A DNA stretch of 64,000 nt from Coriobacterium glomerans PW2 (lineage in GTDB: Bacteria; Actinomycetota; Coriobacteriia; Coriobacteriales; Coriobacteriaceae). The notes beneath the pieces are model-generated. The model ran no database searches, had not been told where the DNA came from, and saw nothing but the letters and a program-made list of their open reading frames with translations. The translations under genes and the position numbers were made by a program. Of the stretch, positions 34,866-44,332 are shown one piece after another. The stretch lies in NCBI RefSeq assembly GCF_000195315.1, contig NC_015389.1, positions 1,116,001 to 1,180,000 on the forward strand. The letters are read 5' to 3'. Every line of letters begins with the position of its first letter. Position 1 is the first letter of the stretch.

Positions 34866-37519
34866 CGACGTTCAAGCAGCTCGGTGCGGGCCATCGAGAG
34901 AGCGGCATCTATGCCCCCGGTCTCTTTTCCACCCGCCTGCGCCATTGCGGGCCGGCCGCCGCCGCCGCCGGCGATCTTCGGCGCGATCCGCTTGATGAGA
35001 GCTGCACCGTCGAATCCAGCATGAACGGCATCTTCGTCTCCGGCTGCGATCAGCACAGGGGTCCTTTTGGATGTCGCTCCTGCTAGAACAGCGGCGACCG
35101 GACCGTCGCTTCTCTTGCGAATCGTATCCCAGGCACCCCGAAGATCCTGCGGATCCAGTCCGTCTATGCGCGCGACAACGAGCGCGTAGCCTCCCGCGTC
35201 GACAGCCTCTCCGATCGCACGGTCGATCGCATCGGAGGTGTCTCCCACGAGAGCGCGACGCAGCTTGTCGGAGGTCTCGCGAAGACTTCTTTCGAGCGCG
35301 GAGACCCTGGCGGGGACATCCTCGGGGCGCACGCGCAGCTTCTCGGCCGTCTCATCGAGCAACGCCAGTCGTCTTCTGAAGAAGGAACGTGCGCCCGCCG
35401 AGCTCACCGCCTCGATGCGGCGGGTGTTCGTTCCGACGGAGGATTCCGACAGAATCTTAAAGATTCCCAGCTGGGATGTGGTATGAGCATGCGTTCCGCC
35501 GCAGAGCTCGCGTGATGCCGTGCCGCAGGAGACCACCCGGACCCGAGATGAGTACTTCTCGGAGAACAGCGCGAGAGCACCTGAGGACTTCGCCTCCTCA
35601 AGATCCATGACATCGGTTGCGACCGGCAGATCTTCGAAGATCCAATCATTCACCCGATCCTCGACCGCAGCGAGCTGATCAGCCGTGCAAGCCGAGAAAT
35701 GAGTGAAATCGAATCGCAGCCGCTCGTCGTCGACGAATGAGCCCTCTTGGGCCACGTGCTCGCCGAGAACGCCGCGAAGCGCTGCATGAAGCAGATGCGT
35801 CGCCGTGTGATTGCGTCGAATGCGCTCGCGACGAGCGACATCGATCTGCGCGATCACCGTGTCTCCGACAGAGAGGCGCTCCGCGCCGACGCGACCCACA
35901 TGGGAGCACAGGATCCGCTCGCGCCATTCCGTGCGCTCCACGACGAAAGCCGTCCCGCCGTCGGGTCGCAGAAGCGTTCCCGTATCGCCGATCTGTCCGC
36001 CGCGCTCCCCGAAGAAGGGCGTGCGATCGAGGACGATCTCGGCAACCTGATCCGCTTCGACGGCATCGACGGATCGATCCTCGAGTATGATCGCGACGAT
36101 GCGGGCCTCGGCCTCATAATTGTCATAGCCCACGAAGGCCGTGGGCGAAATCGTATCGGCAAGACCGATCCAGACGCTGTCGAAGCTCGACCAGGCGACA
36201 TCTCGCACTTGAGCGCGAGCGCGCTCGCGCTGTTCGGTCATAGCGTTATCGAATCCCTCCTCATCGATGCTGATGCCGCGATCGCGTGCGATCTCGATCG
36301 TCAGATCGATCGGAAAACCGAACGTATCATGCAAGGTGAATGCGACTCGGCCATCGAGTGTGTCTCCGCGCGCGAGTCCGGCGAGCGCATCCTCGAGAAA
36401 GGCGCTGCCGTTGTCGATCGTTGCGAAGAAGCGCTCCTCCTCGCTCGCCAGAAACGACACCACCAGATCGCGGTGCTCGATGAGCTCGCTATAGTGGGGC
36501 CCCATGGTCTCGATGACGCTTCGCGCGAATCGACTCAGAAACGCGCCTTCGATACCGAGCAGACGGCCGTGCATGACGGCACGGCGAATGAGACGCCGAA
36601 GCACGTAGCCGCGTCCTTCGTTGGAGGGTCGAATTCCATCGGCGAGCATGAACGTCGCCGCGCGAGAGTGATCGGCGATGATGCGCAGTGAGCGGGAATC
36701 GCCCTGATAGGACAGCGGATCGTAGGCGCGACCGGATATCTCGACACCGAGCGCGATGAGCCCTGAGAGCACATCGCCTTCATAGTTTGAACTCGCGTGC
36801 TGCACGATGGCGGCGACGCGCTCTATACCCATGCCCGTGTCGAGATTGCGATGCGGCAGCTCGGGCATCGATCCATCGGCCTGCCGGTCATAGCGCGTGA
36901 AAACAAGATTCCAAAACTCGAGGTAGCGGTCGCACTCGCACCCGGGGGCGCACGTCGGGCTGCCGCAGCCGAAAGCCTCCCCCTGGTCATAGTAGATCTC
37001 CGAGCACGGGCCGCACGGGCCGGTCGGCCCCGCAGCCCAGAAATTGTCTTCGGCACCCAACCGGGAGATATGATCCTCGCTCACTCCGAGCGCGCGCCAG
37101 ATCTCATGAGCCTCTTCATCCTCGTCAAAGATCGTGAAATGCAGTCGATGCGGCGCAAGCTTGAGAACCTCTGTGCTGAACTCGTACGCCCACGCGCAGG
37201 CCTGCTCCTTGGTGACCCCACCGAATGAGAAGTTGCCCAGCATCTCGAAGAATGACAGATGGCGACCGTCCGATCCGATGATATCGATATCGGTTGTTCT
37301 TATGCACTTCTGGCACGAAGCCGCACCGATCTCGCGCATGGTCTTCTTTCCGAGGTAATACTGCTTGAACTGATTCATTCCGGCATTTGCCAGCAAAAGA
37401 GATGGGTCTTCGGGAAGCAGCGAGGATGAAGGTACGACCTTGCAGCCCCGCCGCTCGAAGAAATCCAGAAACGACGCGCGAATCTCAGAGGTGCTCTTGG
37501 GCGGAGTAGGTGCAGCCAC
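34862..37519 (-). CDS. alaS: Alanine--tRNA ligase
   Basis: A full-length 885-residue AlaRS: class II catalytic core (FEMLGNFSFGG), editing domain with HTATHLLH and the CGGTHAHTT zinc/editing motif, and a C-terminal DHHA1 domain with glycine-rich GGGGGRPAMAQAGG. It charges tRNA-Ala and edits Ser/Gly. The start is a GTG at 37519 with GGGAAGGA upstream. The 146-bp leader is too short for, and shows no sign of, a T-box; a TATACT hexamer lies about 80 nt before the start. Confidence 0.97.
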   Translation of the reverse strand: MAAPTPPKSTSEIRASFLDFFERRGCKVVPSSSLLPEDPSLLLANAGMNQFKQYYLGKKTMREIGAASCQKCIRTTDIDIIGSDGRHLSFFEMLGNFSFGGVTKEQACAWAYEFSTEVLKLAPHRLHFTIFDEDEEAHEIWRALGVSEDHISRLGAEDNFWAAGPTGPCGPCSEIYYDQGEAFGCGSPTCAPGCECDRYLEFWNLVFTRYDRQADGSMPELPHRNLDTGMGIERVAAIVQHASSNYEGDVLSGLIALGVEISGRAYDPLSYQGDSRSLRIIADHSRAATFMLADGIRPSNEGRGYVLRRLIRRAVMHGRLLGIEGAFLSRFARSVIETMGPHYSELIEHRDLVVSFLASEEERFFATIDNGSAFLEDALAGLARGDTLDGRVAFTLHDTFGFPIDLTIEIARDRGISIDEEGFDNAMTEQRERARAQVRDVAWSSFDSVWIGLADTISPTAFVGYDNYEAEARIVAIILEDRSVDAVEADQVAEIVLDRTPFFGERGGQIGDTGTLLRPDGGTAFVVERTEWRERILCSHVGRVGAERLSVGDTVIAQIDVARRERIRRNHTATHLLHAALRGVLGEHVAQEGSFVDDERLRFDFTHFSACTADQLAAVEDRVNDWIFEDLPVATDVMDLEEAKSSGALALFSEKYSSRVRVVSCGTASRELCGGTHAHTTSQLGIFKILSESSVGTNTRRIEAVSSAGARSFFRRRLALLDETAEKLRVRPEDVPARVSALERSLRETSDKLRRALVGDTSDAIDRAIGEAVDAGGYALVVARIDGLDPQDLRGAWDTIRKRSDGPVAAVLAGATSKRTPVLIAAGDEDAVHAGFDGAALIKRIAPKIAGGGGGRPAMAQAGGKETGGIDAALSMARTELLERR

Positions 37520-37665
37520 GATTATGATCCTTCCCTGATGAGGATTTCGAATACGAGACGAATACGGGCGAGCTGGATACCCACCAAGCAGAAAGAGTAT
37601 ACACTAACCGCCGAAACGAACCGAACCTGTGTTGCGATGGGTTCGCGCGCAGATCAATGTCGGGA

Positions 37666-39042
37666 TCAATGACGATCCGGGTCCTTTCGATCCGGCGTCG
37701 CCTCAGCGCCGGGTGACGATGCGACATCCGCCGGTAAGGACGAACAGCCGCTGCCATCCTCACCGCGCTTCGGCGATCCGCTCCGCGATGCAGCGCGCTT
37801 CTCAGCCAGAAACTCCATCTCATCAATAAAGCTATCGTCTCCGAGGGCATCGTAGGCGGCAACCGGCTGGCCATCGGCGTCTCGAAAGGGACGCCCCTTG
37901 AAGATCGCACCATCAGGTGAGATGAGCGCTCGTTTCGTCGATCCCTCGAAATAGAAAATGAACAAGCCCTTCAGAGCGGCGCACAGCGGGATCGCGATGA
38001 CCATTCCGAGTGCGCCCATGAGGGCGGAACCGGCCACGATGGCTGTCAGGCTCATCGCAGGATGGACCTGAACGGCGGATTGCATGATCTTGGGCGAGAT
38101 GACGTTGTCGGTGATGTTTTGCGACACGACCGCGACAACGAGAGTCCACGCAGCGAGGGCCGGACTGTAGAAGACCGCGATCAGCGTCGCGATCGAGCAG
38201 GAAACCCAGGGCCCGACGACGGGCACCAGATGAAACAGGGCCGCAAGCACCGCCATGAGCGCGGCATAGGGATGGCCGATGATCAAAAAGCCCGCATAGG
38301 CTAGCACGCCATTGATGAGCGAGGTGATGACCATGCCGCGCATGTAGCCACCCACAGATCGCGCGATGATCGCGATCATGAAATGGTAATTCAGCTCGTG
38401 ACGCTCACCGACGAGTATGCCGATCTCCCGGTGAATTCGAGGATAGTCGCGTGCGAGCCAGTAGGCCAGCACGAGCCCCAAAAAGAAGATGAACAGCTGC
38501 CAGGCGAACGCCGAGATAAACGGAAACACACCTTCGCCCACATCGCTGGCAACCTGTCGCATATACGACGACGCCACATCGGCGAGCGAACTCAGCGCCA
38601 TATCGAGCTGCGAGGCCCATGCGGACTGCGAAAGCGACCTGAACTCCTGAGATACGCTCACGACCCATTCCCCGAGCGATCTCAGCTGCTCGGGAAGCCT
38701 CGTCAATATCTCTAACGACTGCTGGGCGAAGACGGGCACGAGAACGACCCCGATGCAGATGACCACCGCGGCGATGACGAGCAGGCCGATGAGGGCGCCG
38801 ATGCCGCGGGGGACCCCCTTTCGCTCGAGCGCGCGCACCATGGGCGAAGCGATGAACGCAACAAGCGAGCCGACAGCCAGAAACTCCACGACGGCGGCGA
38901 GAACCCCGAGGACGCGCATGACCGCGACAGCGATAACGATCGCACCAACCGCGATCCACACGCGCAGAGCGATTCTGCGCTCAAAGGGCAGATCTCCCCT
39001 CGGGGTTCTCGCCGCACATGAACGCAGCCCATCGCTTATCAC
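37666..39042 (-). CDS. AI-2E family transporter (PerM-like permease)
   Basis: 458 residues with about eight membrane segments, a large soluble loop near the middle and the family segment HLVPVVGPW. Members are a mixed group: quorum-signal exporters, Na/H antiporters and uncharacterised permeases, so the substrate is not inferred. The start is a GTG that overlaps the sigma-factor stop (GTGA). The polar C-terminal 70 residues are low-complexity. The link to the sigma operon may make it stress-regulated. Confidence 0.85.
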   Translation of the reverse strand: MISDGLRSCAARTPRGDLPFERRIALRVWIAVGAIVIAVAVMRVLGVLAAVVEFLAVGSLVAFIASPMVRALERKGVPRGIGALIGLLVIAAVVICIGVVLVPVFAQQSLEILTRLPEQLRSLGEWVVSVSQEFRSLSQSAWASQLDMALSSLADVASSYMRQVASDVGEGVFPFISAFAWQLFIFFLGLVLAYWLARDYPRIHREIGILVGERHELNYHFMIAIIARSVGGYMRGMVITSLINGVLAYAGFLIIGHPYAALMAVLAALFHLVPVVGPWVSCSIATLIAVFYSPALAAWTLVVAVVSQNITDNVISPKIMQSAVQVHPAMSLTAIVAGSALMGALGMVIAIPLCAALKGLFIFYFEGSTKRALISPDGAIFKGRPFRDADGQPVAAYDALGDDSFIDEMEFLAEKRAASRSGSPKRGEDGSGCSSLPADVASSPGAEATPDRKDPDRH

Positions 39043-39827
39043 TGACTCATGACCCCTTCCGGATCGATGCGATCTTGGATCTTCTTCAACGTGCGTCTGA
39101 GCAGGCGAGAGACCTGGACTTGAGATATACCGAGCTGCTCGGCGATCTCGATCTGCGTCATGCCCTTCAGAAACCGCAGGTTCACCACTTCGCGCTCGCG
39201 AGGTGAAAACGATTCGAGAGCATCCTCGATGATGAGACGGTCATCGGTGAACGACAAGACGTTGTCATCTATGGCGTAGCGGTCGATGATGGAGGGCGCG
39301 TCATCATTCTCCGAGCTGCCGGTGCCTTCGAGTGGCACGGAGCTGTATGCCGAGGAGGACTCCATCGCTTCAAGGACCTCATCGACGGTCGCATCGAGGT
39401 ACTCTGCGATCTCCTCGACCTTGGGCGAGCGCTGCAGCTCGGTCGTGAGCAGATCGGTCGCCTGATTCACCTTTGCGGACAGCTCCTGCAGGCGACGCGG
39501 AACCCGCACGCTCCAACCCTTGTCGCGGAAGTGCCGCTTGATCTCACCCAGAATCGTCGGCGTCGCATAGGTCGTGAACTCGAGTCCGCGTGCCGGTTCG
39601 AAGCGATCGATCGCCTTGAGCAGCCCGAGATAGCCGACTTGCATCAGATCATCGAGCGGCTCGCCGCGATTTTTGAACTTGTTGGCGAGGAAACGGACCA
39701 GATTCATATGCGACATGACCAGCTTCTCGCGGGCGTCATCGTCGCCGTCCTCCTTGTACCTGCGAAAAAGCTCATGGGTCTTCTCTTTATCCCAAGCTGT
39801 TTTGCCCCTCGCGGCTCTCTCGGACAT
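39039..39827 (-). CDS. RNA polymerase sigma factor, SigB/SigF/SigG subfamily
   Basis: About 262 residues. Sigma regions 2 (DLMQVGYLGLLKAIDRFEP, with TTYATPTILGEIKRHFRD), 3 and 4 (SPREREVVNLRFLKGMTQIEIAEQLGISQ) are complete. This subgroup governs general stress or sporulation and is normally held by an RsbW/SpoIIAB anti-sigma kinase, and such a gene lies immediately upstream. The ATG at 39827 is preferred because AAGGCGG ends nine bases before it; the ATG at 39836 abuts that site. Confidence 0.93.
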   Translation of the reverse strand: MSERAARGKTAWDKEKTHELFRRYKEDGDDDAREKLVMSHMNLVRFLANKFKNRGEPLDDLMQVGYLGLLKAIDRFEPARGLEFTTYATPTILGEIKRHFRDKGWSVRVPRRLQELSAKVNQATDLLTTELQRSPKVEEIAEYLDATVDEVLEAMESSSAYSSVPLEGTGSSENDDAPSIIDRYAIDDNVLSFTDDRLIIEDALESFSPREREVVNLRFLKGMTQIEIAEQLGISQVQVSRLLRRTLKKIQDRIDPEGVMSQ

Positions 39828-39828
39828 A

Positions 39829-40215
39829 TCAGACATCCGCCTTGAGTTCGAGCTGAAGAGCAGCCGGATACTCACGTTTGACGTAGGAATCCGGCACCGC
39901 CGTCAGGATGAGATCCGTATAGACCGCCGTGGGTCCATGCGCATCCAACGAGGAGAGATGCACGTCACCGAGTTCGAACGTCATGCGAACCCGGCTCTGA
40001 TCGACCTCGAACTCAATGATGAGGCGCGCACCGGGCTCACAGGAACAGGCATAGATGAACGCCTCCTCCGCCACCATGCGGATATCCTCGATGCGATCAA
40101 CCGACATCGACGACAGCATCGCCACGTTCGCCGCTGTCATCCGAACGAGTCTGGCGAAGCGCGGGTCGGCGTGAACTTCAAGTGATATCGGCATATTCGG
40201 ACAATCACAGCTCAT
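39829..40215 (-). CDS. RsbW-like anti-sigma factor with degenerate ATP site
   Basis: A 128-residue protein aligning with RsbW/SpoIIAB through the segment IEDIRMVAEEAF. The N-box asparagine (EA..N in active kinases) is a tyrosine at residue 55 (EEAFIYACS), and the G1 box DxGxG and the G2 glycines are not recognisable. It therefore probably cannot bind or use ATP like RsbW. It directly precedes its likely target sigma gene, with a TGA stop two bases from the chosen sigma start. AAGGAG precedes the ATG at 40215, which overlaps the DUF948 gene by 11 nt. No RsbV gene is present. Confidence 0.75.
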   Translation of the reverse strand: MSCDCPNMPISLEVHADPRFARLVRMTAANVAMLSSMSVDRIEDIRMVAEEAFIYACSCEPGARLIIEFEVDQSRVRMTFELGDVHLSSLDAHGPTAVYTDLILTAVPDSYVKREYPAALQLELKADV

Positions 40216-40813
40216 ATGAGTTCTCCTTGTCATGTCCCACGGAGATCTCCTCGAAATATGGGAAGTCCGGATGGGCGGCTTCACGATATGTATAGTAGCG
40301 GCGCTGCGCCATGTGCTTCGGTGTCGTCGAGCTCGAGCGCATCGAGCTGTCACAGCAGTGCTTCAAGGCTCGCCCATCATGCAAGCAGGCGGAACCAGAG
40401 CGGCCCTTCGAGGATCCCGACCTCCGATCGAAGAACCTGTGCACCGCATCGGATGCAGAGACGGTGATACCGCTCACCGCGCTGCTCGCGTTCGCCGCGG
40501 CCCCGCTCACAGCCGACACATCGCGCACGATCGCCTCGACTTCGATCAGATCCGCCGAAAGCGCCTCGGTCGCCATGTTCGCGGATCTGATCAGCGGCTC
40601 GATCTGGCCGAGAGCAGGCTGCAACGCCTCGACCGTGGTGTCGAGGCGTCGCATGAGCGGATGGACCTCCTCGATGACGTCGGTGATCTCCTCGACCGTC
40701 CGATCGATCGACGAAATCGTCGCGCGCGCGCGACGGATGGTGAGCGCGACCTCAGAAACCGCCCAAATACCTGCGCAGACGAGCACAATGAGGACTATCT
40801 GTATGGGACCCAT
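40205..40813 (-). CDS. DUF948 membrane protein
   Basis: About 202 residues: one N-terminal membrane segment (IQIVLIVLVCAGIWAVSEVAL), then an amphipathic helical domain of DUF948 type (TISSIDRTVEEITDVIEEVHP onward), then a polar tail with several cysteines and a basic Tyr-rich patch. DUF948 proteins are linked to general stress (YtxG) in Bacillus; the biochemical role is unknown. The ATG at 40813 follows GGGAGG. It begins the sigma operon, so it may transmit envelope signals to the anti-sigma protein (inference). Confidence 0.8.
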   Translation of the reverse strand: MGPIQIVLIVLVCAGIWAVSEVALTIRRARATISSIDRTVEEITDVIEEVHPLMRRLDTTVEALQPALGQIEPLIRSANMATEALSADLIEVEAIVRDVSAVSGAAANASSAVSGITVSASDAVHRFFDRRSGSSKGRSGSACLHDGRALKHCCDSSMRSSSTTPKHMAQRRYYTYREAAHPDFPYFEEISVGHDKENSYEL

Positions 40814-40914
40814 TTCGCCTCCCAGCATGACGCGGCACGACGAATCCCTGTGCCGCTGCAACCATATGACGATTCTAATAGTACCCGAAGCGGGCGGGAT
40901 AATGCGGCGAAGCC

Positions 40915-42312
40915 TCAAGAGGTCTCAATCACGTCGTTTTCCTCGGGGGTGTCTGAATTCGCCGACGCATGGGAGCTCCGGCCACCTGAAAGCTCGACGC
41001 GCCACTCCTCCCATCCGCGCCCGGCAGATCTGAAGAACGTCCCCCTCTCGAGACCCTCGGGGAGATAGCGCTGATCGACATAGCCCTCCGGGTAGCTGTG
41101 CGGATACAGATAGCAACCGTAGTTCTGCGATCCCGGTCGATGCCGGTCGCGCAGGTGGCTCGGACACGGGCGCCGTCCGCCGGAGCGGATGTCAGCCAGC
41201 GCCGCATCGATCGAGGCGAGAGCGGTGTTCGACTTCGGAGCAAGCGCGATGTAGAGCGCGGCCTGAGCGAGGTTGATCCGGCATTCCGGGTACCCGATCG
41301 CCTCGGCGGCCTTGAATGCCGCATGCGCCACGAGCAGGGCCTGCGGGTCAGCGTTGCCAACGTCTTCAGAGGCGGCGATCATGATGCGCCGCGCGATGAA
41401 TTTCGGATCCTCGCCGGCGTCGATCATGCGAGCGAGCCAATAGATTGCTGCATCCGGATCGCTGCCGCGCATGGATTTTATGAACGCGGAGATGACGTCG
41501 TAGTGCGCGTCCCCGTCTTTGTCATAGGACAGACCCGGGCGCGGATTCACCATATCCACGTCATCTCGGCCGATCTCGATGACGCCCGCGTTCGTATCAC
41601 CGTCTTGTCCTTGACCCTCTGAATGCGTCAGAGCGATCTCGCTGGCCAGCTCGAGCGTGGTGAGTGCGGCGCGAGCGTCGCCTGCGGCCATCAACGCGAT
41701 CGCGTCGACGGTCTGCTCGTCCGCAGCAAAGCGACCCGCCAGCCCCCTGGGAGAGCCGAGGGCGCGTCTGATCAGCGCGCCGATCTCCTCATCTTGAAGG
41801 GGTTTGAGTTCGACGATGCGTGAACGCGAGAGCAGCGCGGAGTTGACCTCGAAGAATGGATTCTCAGTCGTGGCGCCGACCATGACCACCACTCGATCCT
41901 CGACCGCGTGAAGCAAGGTGTCCTGCTGCGATTTTGAGAAGCGGTGTATCTCATCGATGAACAGGATCGTTCGACGATCAAGCGACAGCAGGCGGCGCTT
42001 GGCGTCCTCGATCGCGCGACGCAGATCCTTCACGGTTCCAGACACGGCCGAGACCTCGATGAACTCGCTTCTCGTGTTCATCGCGATGATGCGAGCGAGC
42101 GTCGTCTTGCCGACACCGGCGGGTCCGAACAAGATCACACTCGACAGGCGATCGAGCTCGATCGCCTGTCGAAGCCAAGAACCCGGGCCGACTGCCTCGC
42201 TTTGGCCGACGAAATCTGCGAGCGACGATGGTCGCATGCGAACAGCAAGTGGCGCGTCTCGTCGCGTCTCATCCGACTCGACTGCTGTGAAGAGCGTATC
42301 CATGTCCACCAT
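40915..42312 (-). CDS. rarA: Replication-associated recombination AAA+ ATPase RarA/MgsA
   Basis: About 465 residues: Walker A GPAGVGKTT, Walker B LFIDEIHRF, and the C-terminal tetramerisation domain with YDVISAFIKSMRGSDPDAAIYWLARM. RarA works at stalled forks and interacts with SSB. The start is uncertain: ATGs at 42324, 42312 and 42303 are all in frame and none has a good ribosome site. It is followed 100 bp later by the DUF948 gene. Confidence 0.92.
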   Translation of the reverse strand: MVDMDTLFTAVESDETRRDAPLAVRMRPSSLADFVGQSEAVGPGSWLRQAIELDRLSSVILFGPAGVGKTTLARIIAMNTRSEFIEVSAVSGTVKDLRRAIEDAKRRLLSLDRRTILFIDEIHRFSKSQQDTLLHAVEDRVVVMVGATTENPFFEVNSALLSRSRIVELKPLQDEEIGALIRRALGSPRGLAGRFAADEQTVDAIALMAAGDARAALTTLELASEIALTHSEGQGQDGDTNAGVIEIGRDDVDMVNPRPGLSYDKDGDAHYDVISAFIKSMRGSDPDAAIYWLARMIDAGEDPKFIARRIMIAASEDVGNADPQALLVAHAAFKAAEAIGYPECRINLAQAALYIALAPKSNTALASIDAALADIRSGGRRPCPSHLRDRHRPGSQNYGCYLYPHSYPEGYVDQRYLPEGLERGTFFRSAGRGWEEWRVELSGGRSSHASANSDTPEENDVIETS

Positions 42313-42512
42313 TGTACCAGTCATCAACGAGAGGCCGCGGAGCTCGCGCGCTGCACCGGAAGAAGACACATCCGGAGCTCAAGTTGGCTCGACCGCGCTC
42401 GAGAGCACCGACTTCACGGTGAGCCGCCCTCATGGCGGGAGCGTTCACGCACCTCGATGGCGCTGTTGCACAAAGCAGATGCGCGCTGCGATAACCACGG
42501 ACGCGCCGACGC
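42313..42512. other. Spacer dgt / rarA
   Basis: About 200 bp between the dgt stop and the rarA start. A GC-rich inverted repeat (CCGCC-ctcat-GGCGG, about 42425-42440) could form a hairpin but lacks a U-run. No RNA gene or convincing promoter was found. Confidence 0.35.
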
Positions 42513-43763
42513 TCACAGATCGCGGATGTAGGTTCGGCGCGGGAAGCACAGATCGGGAAACAGCTTTGTCGCCAACTCGGTGAAATAGCCGTCGGTCATG
42601 CTCGCGATATAGTCGACCACGGTCTGATCCGGATCTCTTCGCCAGTCATAGTGGCGACCGTAATGAGACAGCGCGCTCTCAAGACGGTTGATATGATGAC
42701 GAAAGATGTAGCTGGACTCGTTCTCGTCGAGCAGATCGGCGAGAAATTTTTCGTACATGAGCTGAAACGCTCGAGACAGAACTTCAGAGCACTTGCCCTC
42801 GACCCCGCTCGCGCGATAGATCTTCTCGTAGTTCTCGGCCTTCGCGCGGCGGATCTCACAGAACAGCGCCTCGCTCATCTCGATGCGATCCCTGCCGTAG
42901 CTGTGCTCGATGATGTCAGCCGAGGCGTGCGAGAGAATCCACGAGTTGTACGCGCCCCCCAGCCCGTCCTCGAATGCATCCTCTTCGAGCAGACCGGCGG
43001 CGATGGCGTCCTGACGATCGCGACCCACATACGCGATGATGTCCGAGATCCTGACGACGCAGGCCTCCAGCGTCATGGGCCGGAGCCGAGAGAGGGCGGC
43101 CTCCCCCGTGGTGCGGCAGGCCTCCACCGCGCGATCGAGTCCCTCGAAGTCAGAACGCTCCGACAGCTCGAACACCCGCTGCTCGTACTCTCCGTTGTGA
43201 CACAGAGCCCCGTCGAGCGTCTGCAGGGTGAGATTGCGCCCGTAGAGCACATCGAGCACGCGAACGGATTGCACGTTGTGCAAGAACCATCGACCGCAGT
43301 GGGGCCGGTACACCTCGTTCAGACATCTCTCGCCGGCATGACCGAACGGCGTGTGCCCCAGATCGTGTCCCAGGCCGATCGCTTCGATGAGATCGGTGTT
43401 GAGTCCCAGGGCGTATCCGATGTCGCGCGCGATACGTGCCACGAGCTGCACATGCAGGCCGCGTCGCGACAGGTCGTCGTTGCTCCTGAATGAAAAGACC
43501 TGAGTTTTGCCCGCATACCGGTTGTACGCGGGGATATGCATGATCTTTTCGACGTCGCGAACATAGGAGGGCCTCCACGCGCTCATCGTATCGCGGTCGC
43601 GCCGGTGGCGGCGCCGCGCGTCGACATCACGAGAGCACAGGGGGTTGCGCCAGCCCTGAGCTCTATCGCTCAGCATGCGCTTTACCAAGCCGTCGGACAG
43701 GGAGTCCGGAATCGTCGCCATGCGTCGACGCACTGCCGATCGATTGCTCGCTTTATAGCTCAT
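42513..43763 (-). CDS. dgt: dGTP triphosphohydrolase-like HD protein
   Basis: 416 residues of the dNTPase family. HD motifs are FSFRSNDDLSRRG..HVQLV and GHDLGHTPFGHAGE, with the later aspartate in ISDIIAYVGRD. Members hydrolyse dNTPs to deoxynucleosides and triphosphate, shaping nucleotide pools. GAGGAGG precedes the ATG. The first 60 residues are basic and variable. Confidence 0.9.
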   Translation of the reverse strand: MSYKASNRSAVRRRMATIPDSLSDGLVKRMLSDRAQGWRNPLCSRDVDARRRHRRDRDTMSAWRPSYVRDVEKIMHIPAYNRYAGKTQVFSFRSNDDLSRRGLHVQLVARIARDIGYALGLNTDLIEAIGLGHDLGHTPFGHAGERCLNEVYRPHCGRWFLHNVQSVRVLDVLYGRNLTLQTLDGALCHNGEYEQRVFELSERSDFEGLDRAVEACRTTGEAALSRLRPMTLEACVVRISDIIAYVGRDRQDAIAAGLLEEDAFEDGLGGAYNSWILSHASADIIEHSYGRDRIEMSEALFCEIRRAKAENYEKIYRASGVEGKCSEVLSRAFQLMYEKFLADLLDENESSYIFRHHINRLESALSHYGRHYDWRRDPDQTVVDYIASMTDGYFTELATKLFPDLCFPRRTYIRDL

Positions 43764-43867
43764 CTCAGGCCTCCTCTTTGATGCGCTGCATGCATCATCG
43801 CACAGCGCGGGGACGAACGCGAGGCGCGATGGGATTCGCGTCAGGGCCCTCAGGGCGAACGCTCAGA

Positions 43868-44332
43868 TCAAAAGAGGCGAAGCGCCGTTTCCGTGCATAT
43901 CACAAGCAGGTAGGACAGGGCGAGAAAGGGAATAAAAGGCAAGGCACGCCGACCGAGCGCGACACCGGTGATCGCAAGCGCGACCAAACCGATCACAAAG
44001 GCGACAAATGCACTGAGCGGTCCGGCGAGCACGAGAGCGAACACGGCTTTGATGTCTCCGAAGCCGATACCGACCTCCGAGCGCCGAGAGCGCCAGAGGA
44101 GCTCGATCGCTGCGAGCAGACACAACGCGACAAGGGCGCCCCCCAGGCGCGCGAGCAGCATATCGACTCCTCCTGTTGCGAACGCATTCGCTGCTCCCGC
44201 TGCGGCAAGGGCGCAGGCGAGACCGTTGGGCAGCCGGCACCGCATCGCATCGATGCGCGCCGCGATACCCAGAAGCACCAACAGGACGACCTGCGCTGCG
44301 ACGCGCGCCGGCGCAGCGGACAAGACGGTCAC
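43868..44332 (-). CDS. Short A24-family prepilin peptidase
   Basis: 154 residues, five or so membrane segments. Both catalytic aspartates of the type IV prepilin peptidase family are visible, in ARIDAMRCRLPN and in the GFGDIK motif. Only the peptidase domain is present; the N-terminal methyltransferase/zinc domain of PilD is missing, as in FlaK/CpaA-like enzymes. No pilin, pilus ATPase or tad gene lies in the window, so its substrates are encoded elsewhere. The GTG start overlaps the upstream stop (GTGA). Confidence 0.82.
   Translation of the reverse strand: MTVLSAAPARVAAQVVLLVLLGIAARIDAMRCRLPNGLACALAAAGAANAFATGGVDMLLARLGGALVALCLLAAIELLWRSRRSEVGIGFGDIKAVFALVLAGPLSAFVAFVIGLVALAITGVALGRRALPFIPFLALSYLLVICTETALRLF

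Noticed and set aside
35747-36691. A 314-codon plus-strand frame inside alaS
   Set aside because: It is antisense to conserved AlaRS domains and has no recognisable protein features.
37520-37665. A T-box upstream of alaS
   Set aside because: The leader is under 150 nt and contains neither the GGGTGG core nor a terminator hairpin.
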